Shown in pieces: positions 53,421 to 61,918 of a stretch of 64,000 nucleotides of DNA (position 1 is the stretch's first letter; each line of letters opens with the position of its first letter). The notes under the pieces are model-generated. The model was not told the DNA's origin. It saw nothing but the letters and a program-made list of their open reading frames with translations, and did no database searches. The translations under genes and the position numbers were made by a program. This DNA is from Paludibacteraceae bacterium. GTDB taxonomy: Bacteria; Bacteroidota; Bacteroidia; Bacteroidales; Paludibacteraceae. Where the stretch lies: assembly GCA_024401645.1 (NCBI GenBank), contig JAKSKR010000002.1:1-64000 (forward strand). The letters are read 5' to 3'.

Positions 53421-53512
53421 ATCATTTTTTTCAGAAATCTATTCCTAAAAGTTTTTAACAGGTTCAGTCTGCCCCCCACACACTTTCCTTTCCCCTGTCA
53501 ACACGTACATAC

Positions 53513-53549
53513 GAAAAAAATTAGGAGACGTTTCACAACGTCTCCTAAT
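53513..53549 (-). terminator. Strong terminator, minus strand
   Basis: ATTAGGAGACGTT (53520-53532) and AACGTCTCCTAAT (53537-53549) form a perfect 13-bp stem with a TCAC loop. On the minus strand it is followed by seven or eight Ts. No gene ends here, so it must end a non-coding transcript. Confidence 0.85.
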
Positions 53550-53591
53550 CAACATTTAACCTTAACTATGAAAAATCTATCTGTTTTGTTT
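53513..53591 (-). ncRNA. Candidate small RNA (about 80 nt)
   Basis: A -7-like box TACTTTTA (minus strand, 53598-53605) is followed by an A-rich leader, the motif TTAAGGTTAA (about 53554-53563) and the perfect terminator at 53513-53549. No convincing frame on this strand. On the plus strand a 10-codon MKNLSVLFAM frame (53568-53600) exists, but no promoter. Copies of GACA(A/T)(A/T) at about 17-23-bp steps (53607, 53624, 53647, 53666) lie upstream. The 5' end is inferred. Confidence 0.4.
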
Positions 53592-53758
53592 GCGATGTAA
53601 AAGTAGGACATATTTTCGATACTGACAAATTATTTTGCGAAAAAATGACATTTTTTTCATGAATTGACAATTTTTCTGCGTCAAATCCATTTTTGTCGCA
53701 TATCCCAAGATACAATTTTCCCCCCTAGGTTTGTACATACGTTTCGCTTTCTGCTGGG

Positions 53759-54040
53759 GAAAATGAGCGTGGTGTGGTGAGCCTGTTGCCAACTCTGTAG
53801 CTGTGGGAAATGAGCGTGGTGAGTCTGTTGCTGACGTAAGGATGCAACCGGCGAACCAAGCGAGTTCGGCGAAGCCAATGTGTCCCACTGCAATTATCTC
53901 TGCGGGGCTCTGCCCCGCACCTATTGCCATAGGTTTCATATGTCCAATTCGTTTCAATTCGGCGATGCCAAAGGCCTCCTTTGTGCAATTAAATCAAATT
54001 AGGGCAATCCGTGAAATTCGTTGACCAAAAGGACGCAGTA
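53759..54040. repeat. Dispersed intergenic repeat, long form, one diverged copy
   Basis: A full copy begins at 53793 with CTCTGTAGCTGTGGG, preceded by a partial duplicate of its own first module (GAAAATGAGCGTGG, 53759). It contains TGCGGGGCTCTGCCCCGCAC (53901-53920), a perfect hairpin, and ends with GTGAAATTCGTTGACC. It is more diverged than the copies at 58961-59470, so it is probably older. Confidence 0.85.
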
Positions 54041-54077
54041 AAAACCTTGTCCATTCCCCTGCGTTACCAAAAACAGA

Positions 54078-54195
54078 AAAGAGCCAAAACGTAAAAACGT
54101 CTGGCTCTTTTTTATATGATAATTACTTAAGGTTAGTGCAACGGTTAAATATCTTTTATTTCAATTCTTTTAGCAAGTGTTTTGTTTTGTGTTGC
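54078..54195 (-). ncRNA. Candidate small RNA (about 118 nt)
   Basis: On the minus strand a perfect -7 box TACTTTTG (54202-54209) is followed by an A/C-rich leader, the motif TAACCTTAAG (about 54127-54136) and a bidirectional terminator (54079-54117: GAGCCA with TGGCTC plus ACGT/ACGT). No frame of note. TTTTGTC/GACAAAA copies lie just upstream at 54233-54293. The gene that follows upstream codes an AraC-type regulator. Confidence 0.45.
54079..54117. terminator. Bidirectional terminator
   Basis: GAGCCA (54081 region) pairs with TGGCTC (54102-54108 region) around ACGT ... ACGT, with T runs on both strands. It would end the small transcript from 54195 and any read-through from the repeat at 53759-54040. 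Confidence 0.65.
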
Positions 54196-54232
54196 ACGGT
54201 GCAAAAGTAATTTGCTTATTGTTTTCCAACGT

Positions 54233-54293
54233 GACAAAATGAATTTCAGTGTGTGACAAAACTCGTTTTTGTCATAAAATTTATGTTTTTGTC
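54233..54293. promoter_or_regulatory. GACAAAA / TTTTGTC motif array
   Basis: GACAAAA at 54233 and 54255, then TTTTTGTC ending at 54273 and 54293: two direct pairs at 20-22-bp spacing in mirror orientation. They lie just upstream of the small-RNA promoter at 54202. AraC-family proteins typically bind direct repeats about two helical turns apart. The sequence is AT-rich, so chance cannot be dismissed. Confidence 0.4.
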
Positions 54294-54339
54294 CGATGAA
54301 ATCGGCCTTTTTTATCGGTTTTTAAATTGATGTCATTTG

Positions 54340-55422
54340 TCAGTTGTCGCTCTTTTCAGCCCTTAATAAGCTTCTGTACGACCCAAAACCGCTGTCTTCG
54401 GCTATGGCTTGCTTCGAATATTCGGGGTGTTGTTCGCGCAATTTCTTCGCATAGTCTAGTCGGTAGCCGTTCACCATCTTAATGAAGCTGCCATAGTTGG
54501 TCTTGCAGGTGCAGCGCAGGGTTGGCACGTTTGTGTTAAGGGCCTTGGCCAGTTCCATAATGGTGAGGTGTGCATTCAAGAAAGGCTTTTCCTTTTCCAT
54601 GAATTCCTTCATATAGGTATGTAGGGCCTCGTTTGGTTCAGCGTTGCAGTCGTCAAATTCGTCCTCAAAAATGGTGTCGCTACTGTCGCAGTCATCACAT
54701 TGTCCGTCTTTTTTAACCTTAATGTGGGTGTCGAGCATGTAGTTCAGGAAGTAGATCTGCTCGGCTGCAATTAAGAAGAAGGTGATGCCCGCCATCGTAT
54801 GGTTAATGCTAATGAAGTTAGCCCATATTATAGGAATAAGTATGATGAACAGTATGGTAACCTTCTTTGCGAACTTGGTCGGAAATTCCTCGAAGTTCGA
54901 ATACTTGTTCTCGTAGTAAATCTGTGTCTGTTTCTTTAGCCACAAAAGGCTTTCTATAATGCCTATGGTGTATGCAAAGCCAATTATGCCCACAGCTGCT
55001 ATTATGTAGCTGCTGTACTGGGTGAGTAGGCCTGTTCCCATCCATCCAAAAATGCAGAGCAAGACGGCTAGGGTTATCAGTGGAATTTCTGCAGCTATGA
55101 AACCCTTGCTTATCTTGTGGGTGTTGTTGCATTGTTTCCTTATGCCGTTAATCATGAAGTTGGGGCAGATGAGTATCATGAAGCACTTCGAGGCTACCCA
55201 GTTGTCGTTGTTGTGTGGAAAGAGAAGGCAGCCTATCAGCAGAATGCTTAAGGCGTATGTCAATATCCATTTCTTGCGGTTGGGGTAATAGATGTTCTCT
55301 TGCCCACGGTAGGGCAAGCACACATGGCTCCATTTTATGTAGGCACTGCTTATGCCTGTAATTATGTAGGCTAACAGGCCGCAGTAGTGCAATAAGCTAT
55401 CGTTAACTATAATCGAATCCAT
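54340..55422 (-). CDS. Membrane protein with C-terminal AraC-type HTH
   Basis: 360 residues from the ATG at 55422; the longer frame begins with a TTG at 55488 that overlaps a -7-like box (TATATTCG), so it is rejected. Six or seven membrane helices (about 10-235), an acidic Cys/Asp segment (CDDCDSSDTIFEDEFDD), then an AraC-type HTH (about 285-360; LTIMELAKALNTNVPTLR ... FIKMVNGYRLDYAKKL ... QAIAEDSGFGSYRSLLRA). It is likely a membrane-bound regulator that senses an envelope or lipid signal. Regulatory targets unknown. Confidence 0.85.
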   Translation of the reverse strand: MDSIIVNDSLLHYCGLLAYIITGISSAYIKWSHVCLPYRGQENIYYPNRKKWILTYALSILLIGCLLFPHNNDNWVASKCFMILICPNFMINGIRKQCNNTHKISKGFIAAEIPLITLAVLLCIFGWMGTGLLTQYSSYIIAAVGIIGFAYTIGIIESLLWLKKQTQIYYENKYSNFEEFPTKFAKKVTILFIILIPIIWANFISINHTMAGITFFLIAAEQIYFLNYMLDTHIKVKKDGQCDDCDSSDTIFEDEFDDCNAEPNEALHTYMKEFMEKEKPFLNAHLTIMELAKALNTNVPTLRCTCKTNYGSFIKMVNGYRLDYAKKLREQHPEYSKQAIAEDSGFGSYRSLLRAEKSDN

Positions 55423-55508
55423 ACCCAAAGTCAGGTGTTGTATTGTAGTGTATTCTATGTTAAAATAATTTAATGCGAATATAACCAATTTTTATTACCG
55501 TTATGAAC

Positions 55509-55535
55509 TTTTGTCACAAAAAATCACGTTTTGTC
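55509..55535. promoter_or_regulatory. Direct TTTTGTC pair upstream of the AraC-type gene
   Basis: TTTTGTC at 55509-55515 and 55529-55535, 20 bp apart, just upstream of the -7-like box of the AraC-type gene. Same heptamer and spacing as the array at 54233-54293. It could be an autoregulatory site. Confidence 0.4.
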
Positions 55536-55641
55536 CTATCATTTTTTTGTTCCTTTTGATGGATTTATTGACCGATATGTTTTCTTTCGTAAATAAAGTG
55601 TTCTATTTGTCTTTTCCCTTGCTTCTACTGCATATGGGTAC

Positions 55642-55675
55642 AAAAAAAGCCGCACCAATGGGCGCGGCTTCTTTT
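55642..55675 (-). terminator. Terminator of the DUF1599-tpiA operon
   Basis: On the minus strand AAGCCGCGCC and GGTGCGGCTT form a stem around CATT, followed by a seven-T run. It lies 17 bp after the tpiA stop. Confidence 0.85.
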
Positions 55676-55692
55676 ATTGGTTATCTCTCAAA

Positions 55693-56448
55693 TTACTTGA
55701 AAGCTTCGATGATTGGCATGAAAGTGTCAGCCTTAAGAGCTGCACCACCGATCAAACCACCGTCGATGTCTGGCTGTGAGAACAATTCAGGAGCGTTGCT
55801 GCCCTTGCAAGAACCACCGTAAAGGATAGAGGTGTTGTCTGCTACAGTTGCGTTGTACTTTGCAGCGATAGAAGCACGGATGAAAGCGTGAACTTCCTGT
55901 GCCTGTTCGCTAGTTGCAGTCAAACCGGTACCAATTGCCCAAACTGGTTCGTATGCGATGATGCACTTGCCGAAATCTTCAGCTGAAAGAGTGTACATTG
56001 CAGCCATCTGACCTTCGATTACTGACTTGAAGGTGTTAGATTCGCGTTCTTCCTTGATTTCACCTACGCAGAAAATTGGAGTCAAACCGTTTGCAAGAGC
56101 CTGCTGAAGCTTCTTGATGAGAAGAGCGTTGTCTTCACCGTGGTACTGACGGCGTTCAGAGTGGCCAAGGATAACGTACTTTGCGCCAGTTGAAGCTACC
56201 ATGCTAGCTGATACTTCACCAGTGTAAGCACCCTTGTCCTGTGCTGAACAGTCTTCTGCACCTACGCCAATAACTGAACCCTTAACTGCTTCTGCAACTG
56301 CTGCAACCGAGATGTATGGAGTGCATACTACAACATCACAGTTTGGCTTCTTGCCAGCAAGGGCGTTCTTCAAATCATTTGCCAAAGCAATACCTTCTTG
56401 CAGGGTGGTGTTCATCTTCCAGTTACCTGCTACGATCTTTTTTCTCAT
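55693..56448 (-). CDS. tpiA: Triosephosphate isomerase
   Basis: 251 residues. Catalytic Lys in [12 protein letters not shown], catalytic His in [12 protein letters not shown], catalytic Glu in [14 protein letters not shown], and the phosphate-binding [13 protein letters not shown] and [10 protein letters not shown]. It interconverts DHAP and GAP. Last gene of a DUF1599 / DoxX-like / tpiA operon; it starts 14 bp after the DoxX-like stop. This order is conserved in Bacteroides. Confidence 0.97.
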   Translation of the reverse strand: MRKKIVAGNWKMNTTLQEGIALANDLKNALAGKKPNCDVVVCTPYISVAAVAEAVKGSVIGVGAEDCSAQDKGAYTGEVSASMVASTGAKYVILGHSERRQYHGEDNALLIKKLQQALANGLTPIFCVGEIKEERESNTFKSVIEGQMAAMYTLSAEDFGKCIIAYEPVWAIGTGLTATSEQAQEVHAFIRASIAAKYNATVADNTSILYGGSCKGSNAPELFSQPDIDGGLIGGAALKADTFMPIIEAFK

Positions 56449-56462
56449 TGTTATTAATAGAA

Positions 56463-57782
56463 TTAATGAAAATTTATGTGTTTTCTTCTTTTTTTGTCTT
56501 CGTTGGTTGGCGCTTTTGCCTTTTCGGCATCGTCTTTCTTTTCCTCTTTCGGTGCCTTTCCGGTCAGTTTCCTGAACAGCCAGATGAGTAGGCCGAAGAA
56601 CCAGTCTAGTGCCAGAATGCCTATTATTATCAGGCCGAATACGCAGCAGATGTGCAAGGCTTTCATGCGCATGCTTTCCACTTGCATCTCACCCTCGGCG
56701 CAGTTCTCTAGCTTGTCTTTCAGTTCCGGAAGGTAGAAGTGGCTCCATTTGTGGTAAACCACACCGTCTTTCAGCAGAAGCAGGCCGGGTTTCGACTGTA
56801 TCATTCTGCGCAGCACCTTGGTGTCGGCGTTCACCATGGGGTATTCCGCCCCGCCCGATTCTACGATGTATTCTTCCGCCTCGTTGCTGCTTGGGTTGGT
56901 GGCAGTCAGGCAGTAGAAGCTGTAGCCGTTGTTGCGGGCGTAGTCGTAGAGCCTGTTCAGCTGGTGGCGGGCACTGGTGTTGCTGTCGCTCAAGTCGTCG
57001 GCTATCAGCAGGAAGGTGTAGCCTTCTTTGCCTATTATCATTTTGCTGACGTCGCCTTCTTTCTGGTCATACAGTTGCAGCGCCTCAATCTGTTCGCCCT
57101 TCTTGGTGCTTACCTTCTCAATGTGCTTAATGCAGAAAAGGTTGTCTTCGTTCCACTCAATGTCGTCCTTGGTCAGTTCCTGGCTGGCCAGGTACTTGCT
57201 TATGTTCAGGCCCGTGCGGTAGGGCGTTAGGTCTATTACCGGCAGTCTGAAGTAGCTGTAAGCCGAAATAAGGACGGCAAACGCCATCGTTGTGGGACCT
57301 ATTGACCATTCCGTGCGGTTGGTGAAGATGGTCTTGCTGTACTTCCGCCATACGAACAGCTGAATGGCTACCCACAGGAAGAAGAGGTAAACCCAGCACG
57401 ATGTCAGCTCCTTTATTATAGGGCCATCTAGCGTTGTGGTGGTGGTCACCGGCGACACGTAGGTGGTGTAGAAGCTGAACGGTGTCAGGAACAGCAGGAA
57501 GAGGGCGGTGTATAGCGACGTCTTCTTTATGTTCGTTCCTAGCAGCGAGCCCACGCCAATGGCAAATTCCACACTGGCAAAGGCAACTGCAAGTAGGGTA
57601 GACAGCGGTTGGAAGAAGTGCAGGCCCGCAGCGGCAATGTAGTCGCTAACAATGTGGCCGCCTTCTATGGGGTTGCATGCCCTAATCAAGCCGAAGATGA
57701 TGAACACCACGCCAAGGAAGAGTCGGCACAGTGTTACAATGGCAATCTTTACCTTTCGGTTTATCGGCAGGGCAAAATGCAT
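56463..57782 (-). CDS. DoxX-like membrane protein, BT_3928 family
   Basis: 439 residues. N-terminal DoxX-like membrane helices ([23 protein letters not shown], residues about 10-160), further helices to about 190, a thioredoxin-like extracytoplasmic region (about 195-360), and a C-terminal membrane helix with a Lys/Glu-rich tail. It matches the group named BT_3928 after a Bacteroides thetaiotaomicron protein; function unknown. It sits between DUF1599 (6-bp gap) and tpiA (14-bp gap). Confidence 0.87.
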   Translation of the reverse strand: MHFALPINRKVKIAIVTLCRLFLGVVFIIFGLIRACNPIEGGHIVSDYIAAAGLHFFQPLSTLLAVAFASVEFAIGVGSLLGTNIKKTSLYTALFLLFLTPFSFYTTYVSPVTTTTTLDGPIIKELTSCWVYLFFLWVAIQLFVWRKYSKTIFTNRTEWSIGPTTMAFAVLISAYSYFRLPVIDLTPYRTGLNISKYLASQELTKDDIEWNEDNLFCIKHIEKVSTKKGEQIEALQLYDQKEGDVSKMIIGKEGYTFLLIADDLSDSNTSARHQLNRLYDYARNNGYSFYCLTATNPSSNEAEEYIVESGGAEYPMVNADTKVLRRMIQSKPGLLLLKDGVVYHKWSHFYLPELKDKLENCAEGEMQVESMRMKALHICCVFGLIIIGILALDWFFGLLIWLFRKLTGKAPKEEKKDDAEKAKAPTNEDKKRRKHINFH

Positions 57783-57788
57783 GGCTTT

Positions 57789-58328
57789 TTAGGCGTTGAA
57801 GTCAATTTTTATTAACCCAAACACGGCATAGTTCACCATGTCCATGTAGTTGGCGCCAATGCCTTCCGAAATAAGAGTCTTGCTGTCGTTGTCCTCAATC
57901 TGCTTGGTGCGGTACAGCTTCATCAGAATCAGGTCGGTGTACGACGTTGTGCGCATCGAGCGCCATGCCTCATCGTAGTCATGGTTCTTTGCAAGCATCA
58001 GGTCGCGTGTCACCTTCATCTTCGCGTCATATTCGGCCAACGCTTCGTCGGCAGTCATGTCGCTGGTTTCGCTGAACCCCTTTTCCAGTTGAATCAGGCC
58101 CATTATGCCGTAGTTGACGATGGCCACCAGTTCTGGTCTAATGCCCTCGTCTACCTTGGCTTCGCCTTTGGTCTCCAACGTGCGTATGCGGTTTGCCTTA
58201 ATGAAAATCTGGTCGGTGATGCTGGTTGCACGCATAATGCGCCATGCAGCACCATAGTCTTTAAGTTTTTTTGAATAAATGTCTCGGCACGAGGCAATTA
58301 CTTTGTCAAACTGTTCTTCTGTGTTCAT
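57789..58328 (-). CDS. DUF1599 family protein
   Basis: 179 residues with two DUF1599 repeats: CRDIYSKKLKDYGAAWRIMR ... NYGIMGLIQL and TRDLMLAKNHDYDEAWRSMR ... NYAVFGLIKI. No signal peptide. The repeats resemble all-alpha nucleotide-pyrophosphohydrolase-like folds, but function is not established. First gene of the operon with the BT_3928-like protein and tpiA. Promoter at 58357, divergent from the Nudix gene. Confidence 0.9.
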   Translation of the reverse strand: MNTEEQFDKVIASCRDIYSKKLKDYGAAWRIMRATSITDQIFIKANRIRTLETKGEAKVDEGIRPELVAIVNYGIMGLIQLEKGFSETSDMTADEALAEYDAKMKVTRDLMLAKNHDYDEAWRSMRTTSYTDLILMKLYRTKQIEDNDSKTLISEGIGANYMDMVNYAVFGLIKIDFNA

Positions 58329-58356
58329 TTCGGCGTTGTTTTATCCACTTAATATG

Positions 58357-58364
58357 CAAATTTA
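58357..58364 (-). promoter_or_regulatory. -7 box of the DUF1599-tpiA operon
   Basis: Minus-strand TAAATTTG, 28 bp before the ATG at 58328. A perfect -7 match. It lies next to the divergent promoter at 58382-58413. Confidence 0.55.
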
Positions 58365-58381
58365 CTTATTTTTTTACTCTT

Positions 58382-58413
58382 TTTGTCTGCTTTGCGCCTT
58401 TTGTTTAATTTTG
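58382..58413 (+). promoter_or_regulatory. Promoter of the Nudix gene
   Basis: TTTG (58382-58385), 20 bp, TAATTTTG (58406-58413): a full match to the Bacteroidetes consensus, 18 bp before the ATG at 58432. It also shows that the frame open back to 58279 is not used. Confidence 0.7.
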
Positions 58414-58431
58414 TGGAAAAATTTGTTTAAT

Positions 58432-58929
58432 ATGAATGCCGAACTATTTCCGTTAATCGACGAAGAGGGCAACGTGGTGGGCAAGGCCACCCGCGCCGAG
58501 TGCCATTCCGGTTCCATGCTGTTGCACCCTGTTGTGCACCTGCACATCTTCAATAAGGCGGGCGACCTTTTCTTGCAGAAGCGTTCCATGTCGAAGGACA
58601 TTCAGCCGGGCAAGTGGGACACTGCCGTGGGTGGTCATGTCGACTATGGCGAACAGGTAGAAGACGCGCTCCGTCGCGAGGCGCGCGAAGAGTTGGGCGT
58701 ACAGCAGTTCCAGCCCACCTTCCTTTTCCGCTACATCTTCCAGAGCAAGGTCGAGCGCGAAATGGTTAATGCCTACCGCACCGTCTACGAGGGCCCATTC
58801 ACAGTCGATCCTGTCGAACTCGACGACGCGCGTTTCTGGCCGTTGGCCGAGATTGAGGCTAACATTGGCAAGGGCATCTTCACCCCTAACTTCGAAAGCG
58901 AATTCCTAAAGCTGAAAGCGGCCCTCTAA
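58432..58929 (+). CDS. Nudix hydrolase, IDI-like
   Basis: 165 residues from the ATG at 58432, chosen because a full promoter ends 18 bp upstream. Nudix box GGHVDYGEQVEDALRREA then REELGV matches G-x5-E-x7-R-E-x2-E-E-x-G. The N-terminus (FPLIDEEGNVVGKATRAECH) is like the IDI/YfcD branch of Nudix enzymes. It probably removes a nucleoside diphosphate or similar; substrate not evident. Monocistronic, followed by a long repeat block. Confidence 0.9.
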   Translation: MNAELFPLIDEEGNVVGKATRAECHSGSMLLHPVVHLHIFNKAGDLFLQKRSMSKDIQPGKWDTAVGGHVDYGEQVEDALRREAREELGVQQFQPTFLFRYIFQSKVEREMVNAYRTVYEGPFTVDPVELDDARFWPLAEIEANIGKGIFTPNFESEFLKLKAAL

Positions 58930-58960
58930 AAAGGCGGTTTTTTGTTAACAACTCCTCGTC

Positions 58961-59470
58961 CTCTGTAGCGGTGTGGAAATGAGCGTGGTGAGTCTGTTGC
59001 TGACGTAAGGATGCAACCGGCGAACCAAGCGAGTTCGGCGAAGCCAATGTGTCCCACCGCAATGATTTCTGCGGGGCTCTGTCCCGCACCTACAGCCATA
59101 TGGCCAGTTCGTGTCAATTCGTCGATGCCAAAGGCATCCTTTGTGCAATTAATTTACCAACGCTGCAATAATTAGAGCAATTCGTGAAATTCGTTGACCA
59201 AAAAACGTAGTGGCGTGGGCTCTGTAGCGGTGTGGAAATGAGCGTGGTGAGTCTGTTGCTGACGTAAGGATGCAACCGGCGAACCAAGCGAGTTCGGCGA
59301 AGCCAATGTGTCCCACCGCAATGATCTCTGCGGGGCTCTGTCCCGCACCTACAGCCATATGGGCAATTCGTGTCAATTCGTCGATGCCAAAGGCATCCTT
59401 TGTGCAATTAATTCACCAACGCTGCAATAATTTGGGCAATTCGTGAAATTAGTTGACGAAAAACGCAGTA
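58961..59470. repeat. Dispersed intergenic repeat, long form, two tandem copies
   Basis: Copies of about 259 bp start at 58961 and 59220 and differ at a handful of positions. Modules in order: CTCTGTAGCGGTGTGG, GAGCGTGGTGAGTCTG, GATGCAACCGGCGAACCAAG, TGCGGGGCTCTGTCCCGCAC hairpin, GATGCCAAAGGCATCC hairpin, TTTGTGCAATTAA, and GTGAAATTCGTTGACC. They fill the 587-bp gap between the Nudix and FHA genes. Minus-strand frames that run through both copies are shadows of the repeat. Confidence 0.9.
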
Positions 59471-59515
59471 GAAACTTCAAATTAAACAAACCAAAAAAGA
59501 AATAAATAAGTAATC

Positions 59516-60022
59516 ATGAAAAAAATAAGATGTCCTAAATGCGACGACTTCATCCTTTTCGACGAGAAAACCATCGACATGGAGAACGTGGTCGTTTTCC
59601 GCTGTTCCCATTGTGGTAAGGCGTTCAAGGTAAAGTTCAAGCGTAAGGAACATAACGAAGACGAAGAAGAGGAACCCGACTACGGATCGCTCGTCGTTGT
59701 TGAGAATGTTTTTGCAAAGAAACAGATTTTCAAGCTCCACCATGGCGACAATGTCGTAGGGCGTCGTAACCCGGGCGACGAAATCGATTGCCCAATCGTT
59801 ACCACCGACCCTTCAATGGACCGCATCCACTGCATCGTCAACGTTAGCGAGAAAGACGGCGAACTCGTCTTCCGCATTCGCGACTGCAATTCCAACACCG
59901 GCACCTTCGTCATGAACAGCGAGGTCACCAAGAAGGAACAGCGCATCATCAAGGGCGGCGAAATCATCTCGCTGGGTGCCACAACCCTCATCCTTAAGAC
60001 ACCTAATAGCGACGAAGAGTAA
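59516..60022 (+). CDS. FHA-domain protein with N-terminal zinc ribbon
   Basis: 168 residues. Zinc-ribbon cysteines CPKC (6, 9) and CSHC (30, 33), a basic-acidic linker (KRKEHNEDEEEEPD), then an FHA domain (about 65-160; VVGRRNPGD, DPSMDRIHCIVNV, NSNTGTFVMN) that binds phosphothreonine. Cytoplasmic. It probably works as a phospho-dependent adaptor; no kinase gene is visible nearby. It begins a tight run: the Pth2 gene starts 9 bp after its stop. Confidence 0.87.
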   Translation: MKKIRCPKCDDFILFDEKTIDMENVVVFRCSHCGKAFKVKFKRKEHNEDEEEEPDYGSLVVVENVFAKKQIFKLHHGDNVVGRRNPGDEIDCPIVTTDPSMDRIHCIVNVSEKDGELVFRIRDCNSNTGTFVMNSEVTKKEQRIIKGGEIISLGATTLILKTPNSDEE

Positions 60023-60031
60023 GCCATCACC

Positions 60032-60445
60032 ATGCAACGTTCAGTCAAACAGGTCATCGTCATGCGTCGCGACCTCAACATGCGCAAGGGCAAGCTCGTT
60101 GCGCAGGGGGCTCACGCCTCGGTTGGTGCATTCCTCAAGCTCTTTGGCGGTCAGGTCAATGCCGACGGTTCCACCCACCTCACGCTCGACTACACGCCCG
60201 ACTCTTTCTTGGCACAGTGGCTCGACGGCTCTTTCGCCAAAATCTGCCTCTATGTCGACTCGAAGGAAGACCTTGTCAACCTCTACCGTAAGGTGCGCGA
60301 ACAGGCGCCCCACATTCCGGTCGACTTGGTACAAGATGCCGGACTCACCGAATTTCACGGTGTTCCCACCCTCACCTGCCTCGCCATCGGTCCTTATTGG
60401 GCCGACGAGATTAACCAGTTCACAGGCGACCTCAAACTCTTTTAG
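60032..60445 (+). CDS. Pth2-type peptidyl-tRNA hydrolase
   Basis: 137 residues of the PTH2 family (KQVIVMRRDLNMRKGKLVAQGAHASVGAF; ending VPTLTCLAIGPYWADEINQFTGDLKLF). The Lys/Asp/Gln and HA signature of archaeal and eukaryotic Pth2 is clear. It releases stalled peptidyl-tRNA. Most bacteria use unrelated Pth1; a PTH2 protein here is an addition or an alternative. Full length for the family. Preceded by the FHA gene (9-bp gap) and followed 20 bp later by nhaC-like. Confidence 0.9.
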   Translation: MQRSVKQVIVMRRDLNMRKGKLVAQGAHASVGAFLKLFGGQVNADGSTHLTLDYTPDSFLAQWLDGSFAKICLYVDSKEDLVNLYRKVREQAPHIPVDLVQDAGLTEFHGVPTLTCLAIGPYWADEINQFTGDLKLF

Positions 60446-60465
60446 GCGCTGCTAACCATGTCAAG

Positions 60466-61899
60466 ATGAAAATGAAACCAACTCCGCTCATCAGTGCCAT
60501 ACCGCTAGTCGTGTTGTTCATACTGCTAGCCCTTTCCGTCATTGTGTTTGGCGACAATGCCATGTCGGGAGCCAGCCAAGTCTCGTTGTTGTTCGGTACG
60601 GCCGTCTGCACAGGCTTGTCCATGATTCTTTACCACCAACCTTGGCAAGAATTGGAAGACAGCATTAAGAAGACCATTGGCGACACCAGCGTGTCCATCG
60701 TCATTCTCATTTTGATTGGTATGATAGGTGGTGCTTGGATGATTAGTGGAGTGGTGCCCACACTCATTTATTACGGCATACAAATCATGTCGCCCCGTTT
60801 CTTCCTGGTGTGCACATGCGTCATTTGTGCCATAGTAAGTGTCATGACCGGCAGCTCGTGGACCACCATTGCCACCATTGGCGTGGCTCTCATCGGTATT
60901 GGCAATGCCTTGGGCTTGTCGCCTGCCCTCACGGCAGGAGCCATCATTTCCGGATCTTATTTCGGAGATAAGGTTTCACCGTTGAGCGACACTACCACCT
61001 TGGCGGCTAGTGCGGCCGGAACCGACCTCTTCACACACATCAAGTACATGATGGTTACCACCGTACCCTCTATGCTCATCACCTTGGTGGTGTTCCTCGT
61101 GCTCGGATTCTTCCACGGTCACGATGGCGAAGTCAACATTTCTGCCTATACCCAGGGACTCGACCGCAGTTTCCACATATCGTTGTGGACGCTCTTGGTG
61201 CCGCTTTTTACAGCATTTCTCATAGCCCGCAAGGTGCCAGCCCTCATCACCCTTTTCCTGTCGTCGTTGGCTGCTGGTGTCTGTGCGTTGGTTTTGCAGC
61301 AAGACGTGTTGATGAAGGTAGTGGGCGAAGATGTGCCAACGGCAACCAATCTCTTCAAGGCGTTGTTCATCACCTTCTCAACGTCAACAAGTATCAACAC
61401 CGGACTTCCTGCCCTCAACAGCTTGGTTTCCACCGGCGGCATGGCAGGCATGCTCAACACCATTTGGCTCATACTCTGTGCTATGTGTTTTGGCGGTGTC
61501 ATGGTGGCCAGCGGCATGTTGTTCAGTCTAACCGGCGTTCTGCTCCGTTTCGTGCGCAACACGTTCGCCCTTGTCAGCTCAACCGTTTTCACCGGATTCC
61601 TGCTCAACCTTGTCACTAGCGACCAGTACATTTCCATCATCTTGTCGGCAAGCATGTACAAGGACGCCTATCGCGAGCGTGGTTACGAAAGCCGTTTACT
61701 TTCGCGCAGTTCCGAAGATGGTGCCACCGTCACATCCGTCCTCATTCCGTGGTCAACCTGTGGCATGGTTCAGTCTTCCGTCTTGGGCGTAGCCACTTTA
61801 ACCTATCTGCCCTACTGCTTCTTCAACATCATATCGCCGTTCATGAGCTGCTTCATCGCCCTTATCGGTTACAAGATTTTTAGGAAGAAAGACGCATAG
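60466..61899 (+). CDS. NhaC-family Na+/H+ antiporter
   Basis: 477 residues with eleven or twelve membrane helices. Family stretches: GSSWTTIATIGVALIGIG, ISGSYFGDKVSPLSDTTTLAASAAGTDLF and SSEDGATVTSVLIPWSTCG. The two Asp/Ser-rich discontinuous segments form the ion site. It exchanges sodium (or malate-lactate in some relatives) for protons across the inner membrane. Follows pth2 by 20 bp, so likely in one operon with it. A short TTGGG/CCCAA hairpin after the stop (about 61904-61918) is a weak terminator between convergent genes. Confidence 0.92.
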   Translation: MKMKPTPLISAIPLVVLFILLALSVIVFGDNAMSGASQVSLLFGTAVCTGLSMILYHQPWQELEDSIKKTIGDTSVSIVILILIGMIGGAWMISGVVPTLIYYGIQIMSPRFFLVCTCVICAIVSVMTGSSWTTIATIGVALIGIGNALGLSPALTAGAIISGSYFGDKVSPLSDTTTLAASAAGTDLFTHIKYMMVTTVPSMLITLVVFLVLGFFHGHDGEVNISAYTQGLDRSFHISLWTLLVPLFTAFLIARKVPALITLFLSSLAAGVCALVLQQDVLMKVVGEDVPTATNLFKALFITFSTSTSINTGLPALNSLVSTGGMAGMLNTIWLILCAMCFGGVMVASGMLFSLTGVLLRFVRNTFALVSSTVFTGFLLNLVTSDQYISIILSASMYKDAYRERGYESRLLSRSSEDGATVTSVLIPWSTCGMVQSSVLGVATLTYLPYCFFNIISPFMSCFIALIGYKIFRKKDA

Positions 61900-61918
61900 C
61901 ATGTTGGGTTCGTCCCAA

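Noticed and set aside
53568..53600. Ten-codon MKNLSVLFAM frame after AACCTTAAC, as a leader peptide
   Set aside because: No plus-strand promoter and no downstream gene on that strand within 2 kb; the hairpin before it has its T run on the other strand.
53577..53957. 126-codon minus-strand frame and related frames at 58886-59148 and 59114-59407
   Set aside because: They run through the dispersed repeat and recur wherever it does, with no promoter; the frames are side effects of the repeated sequence.
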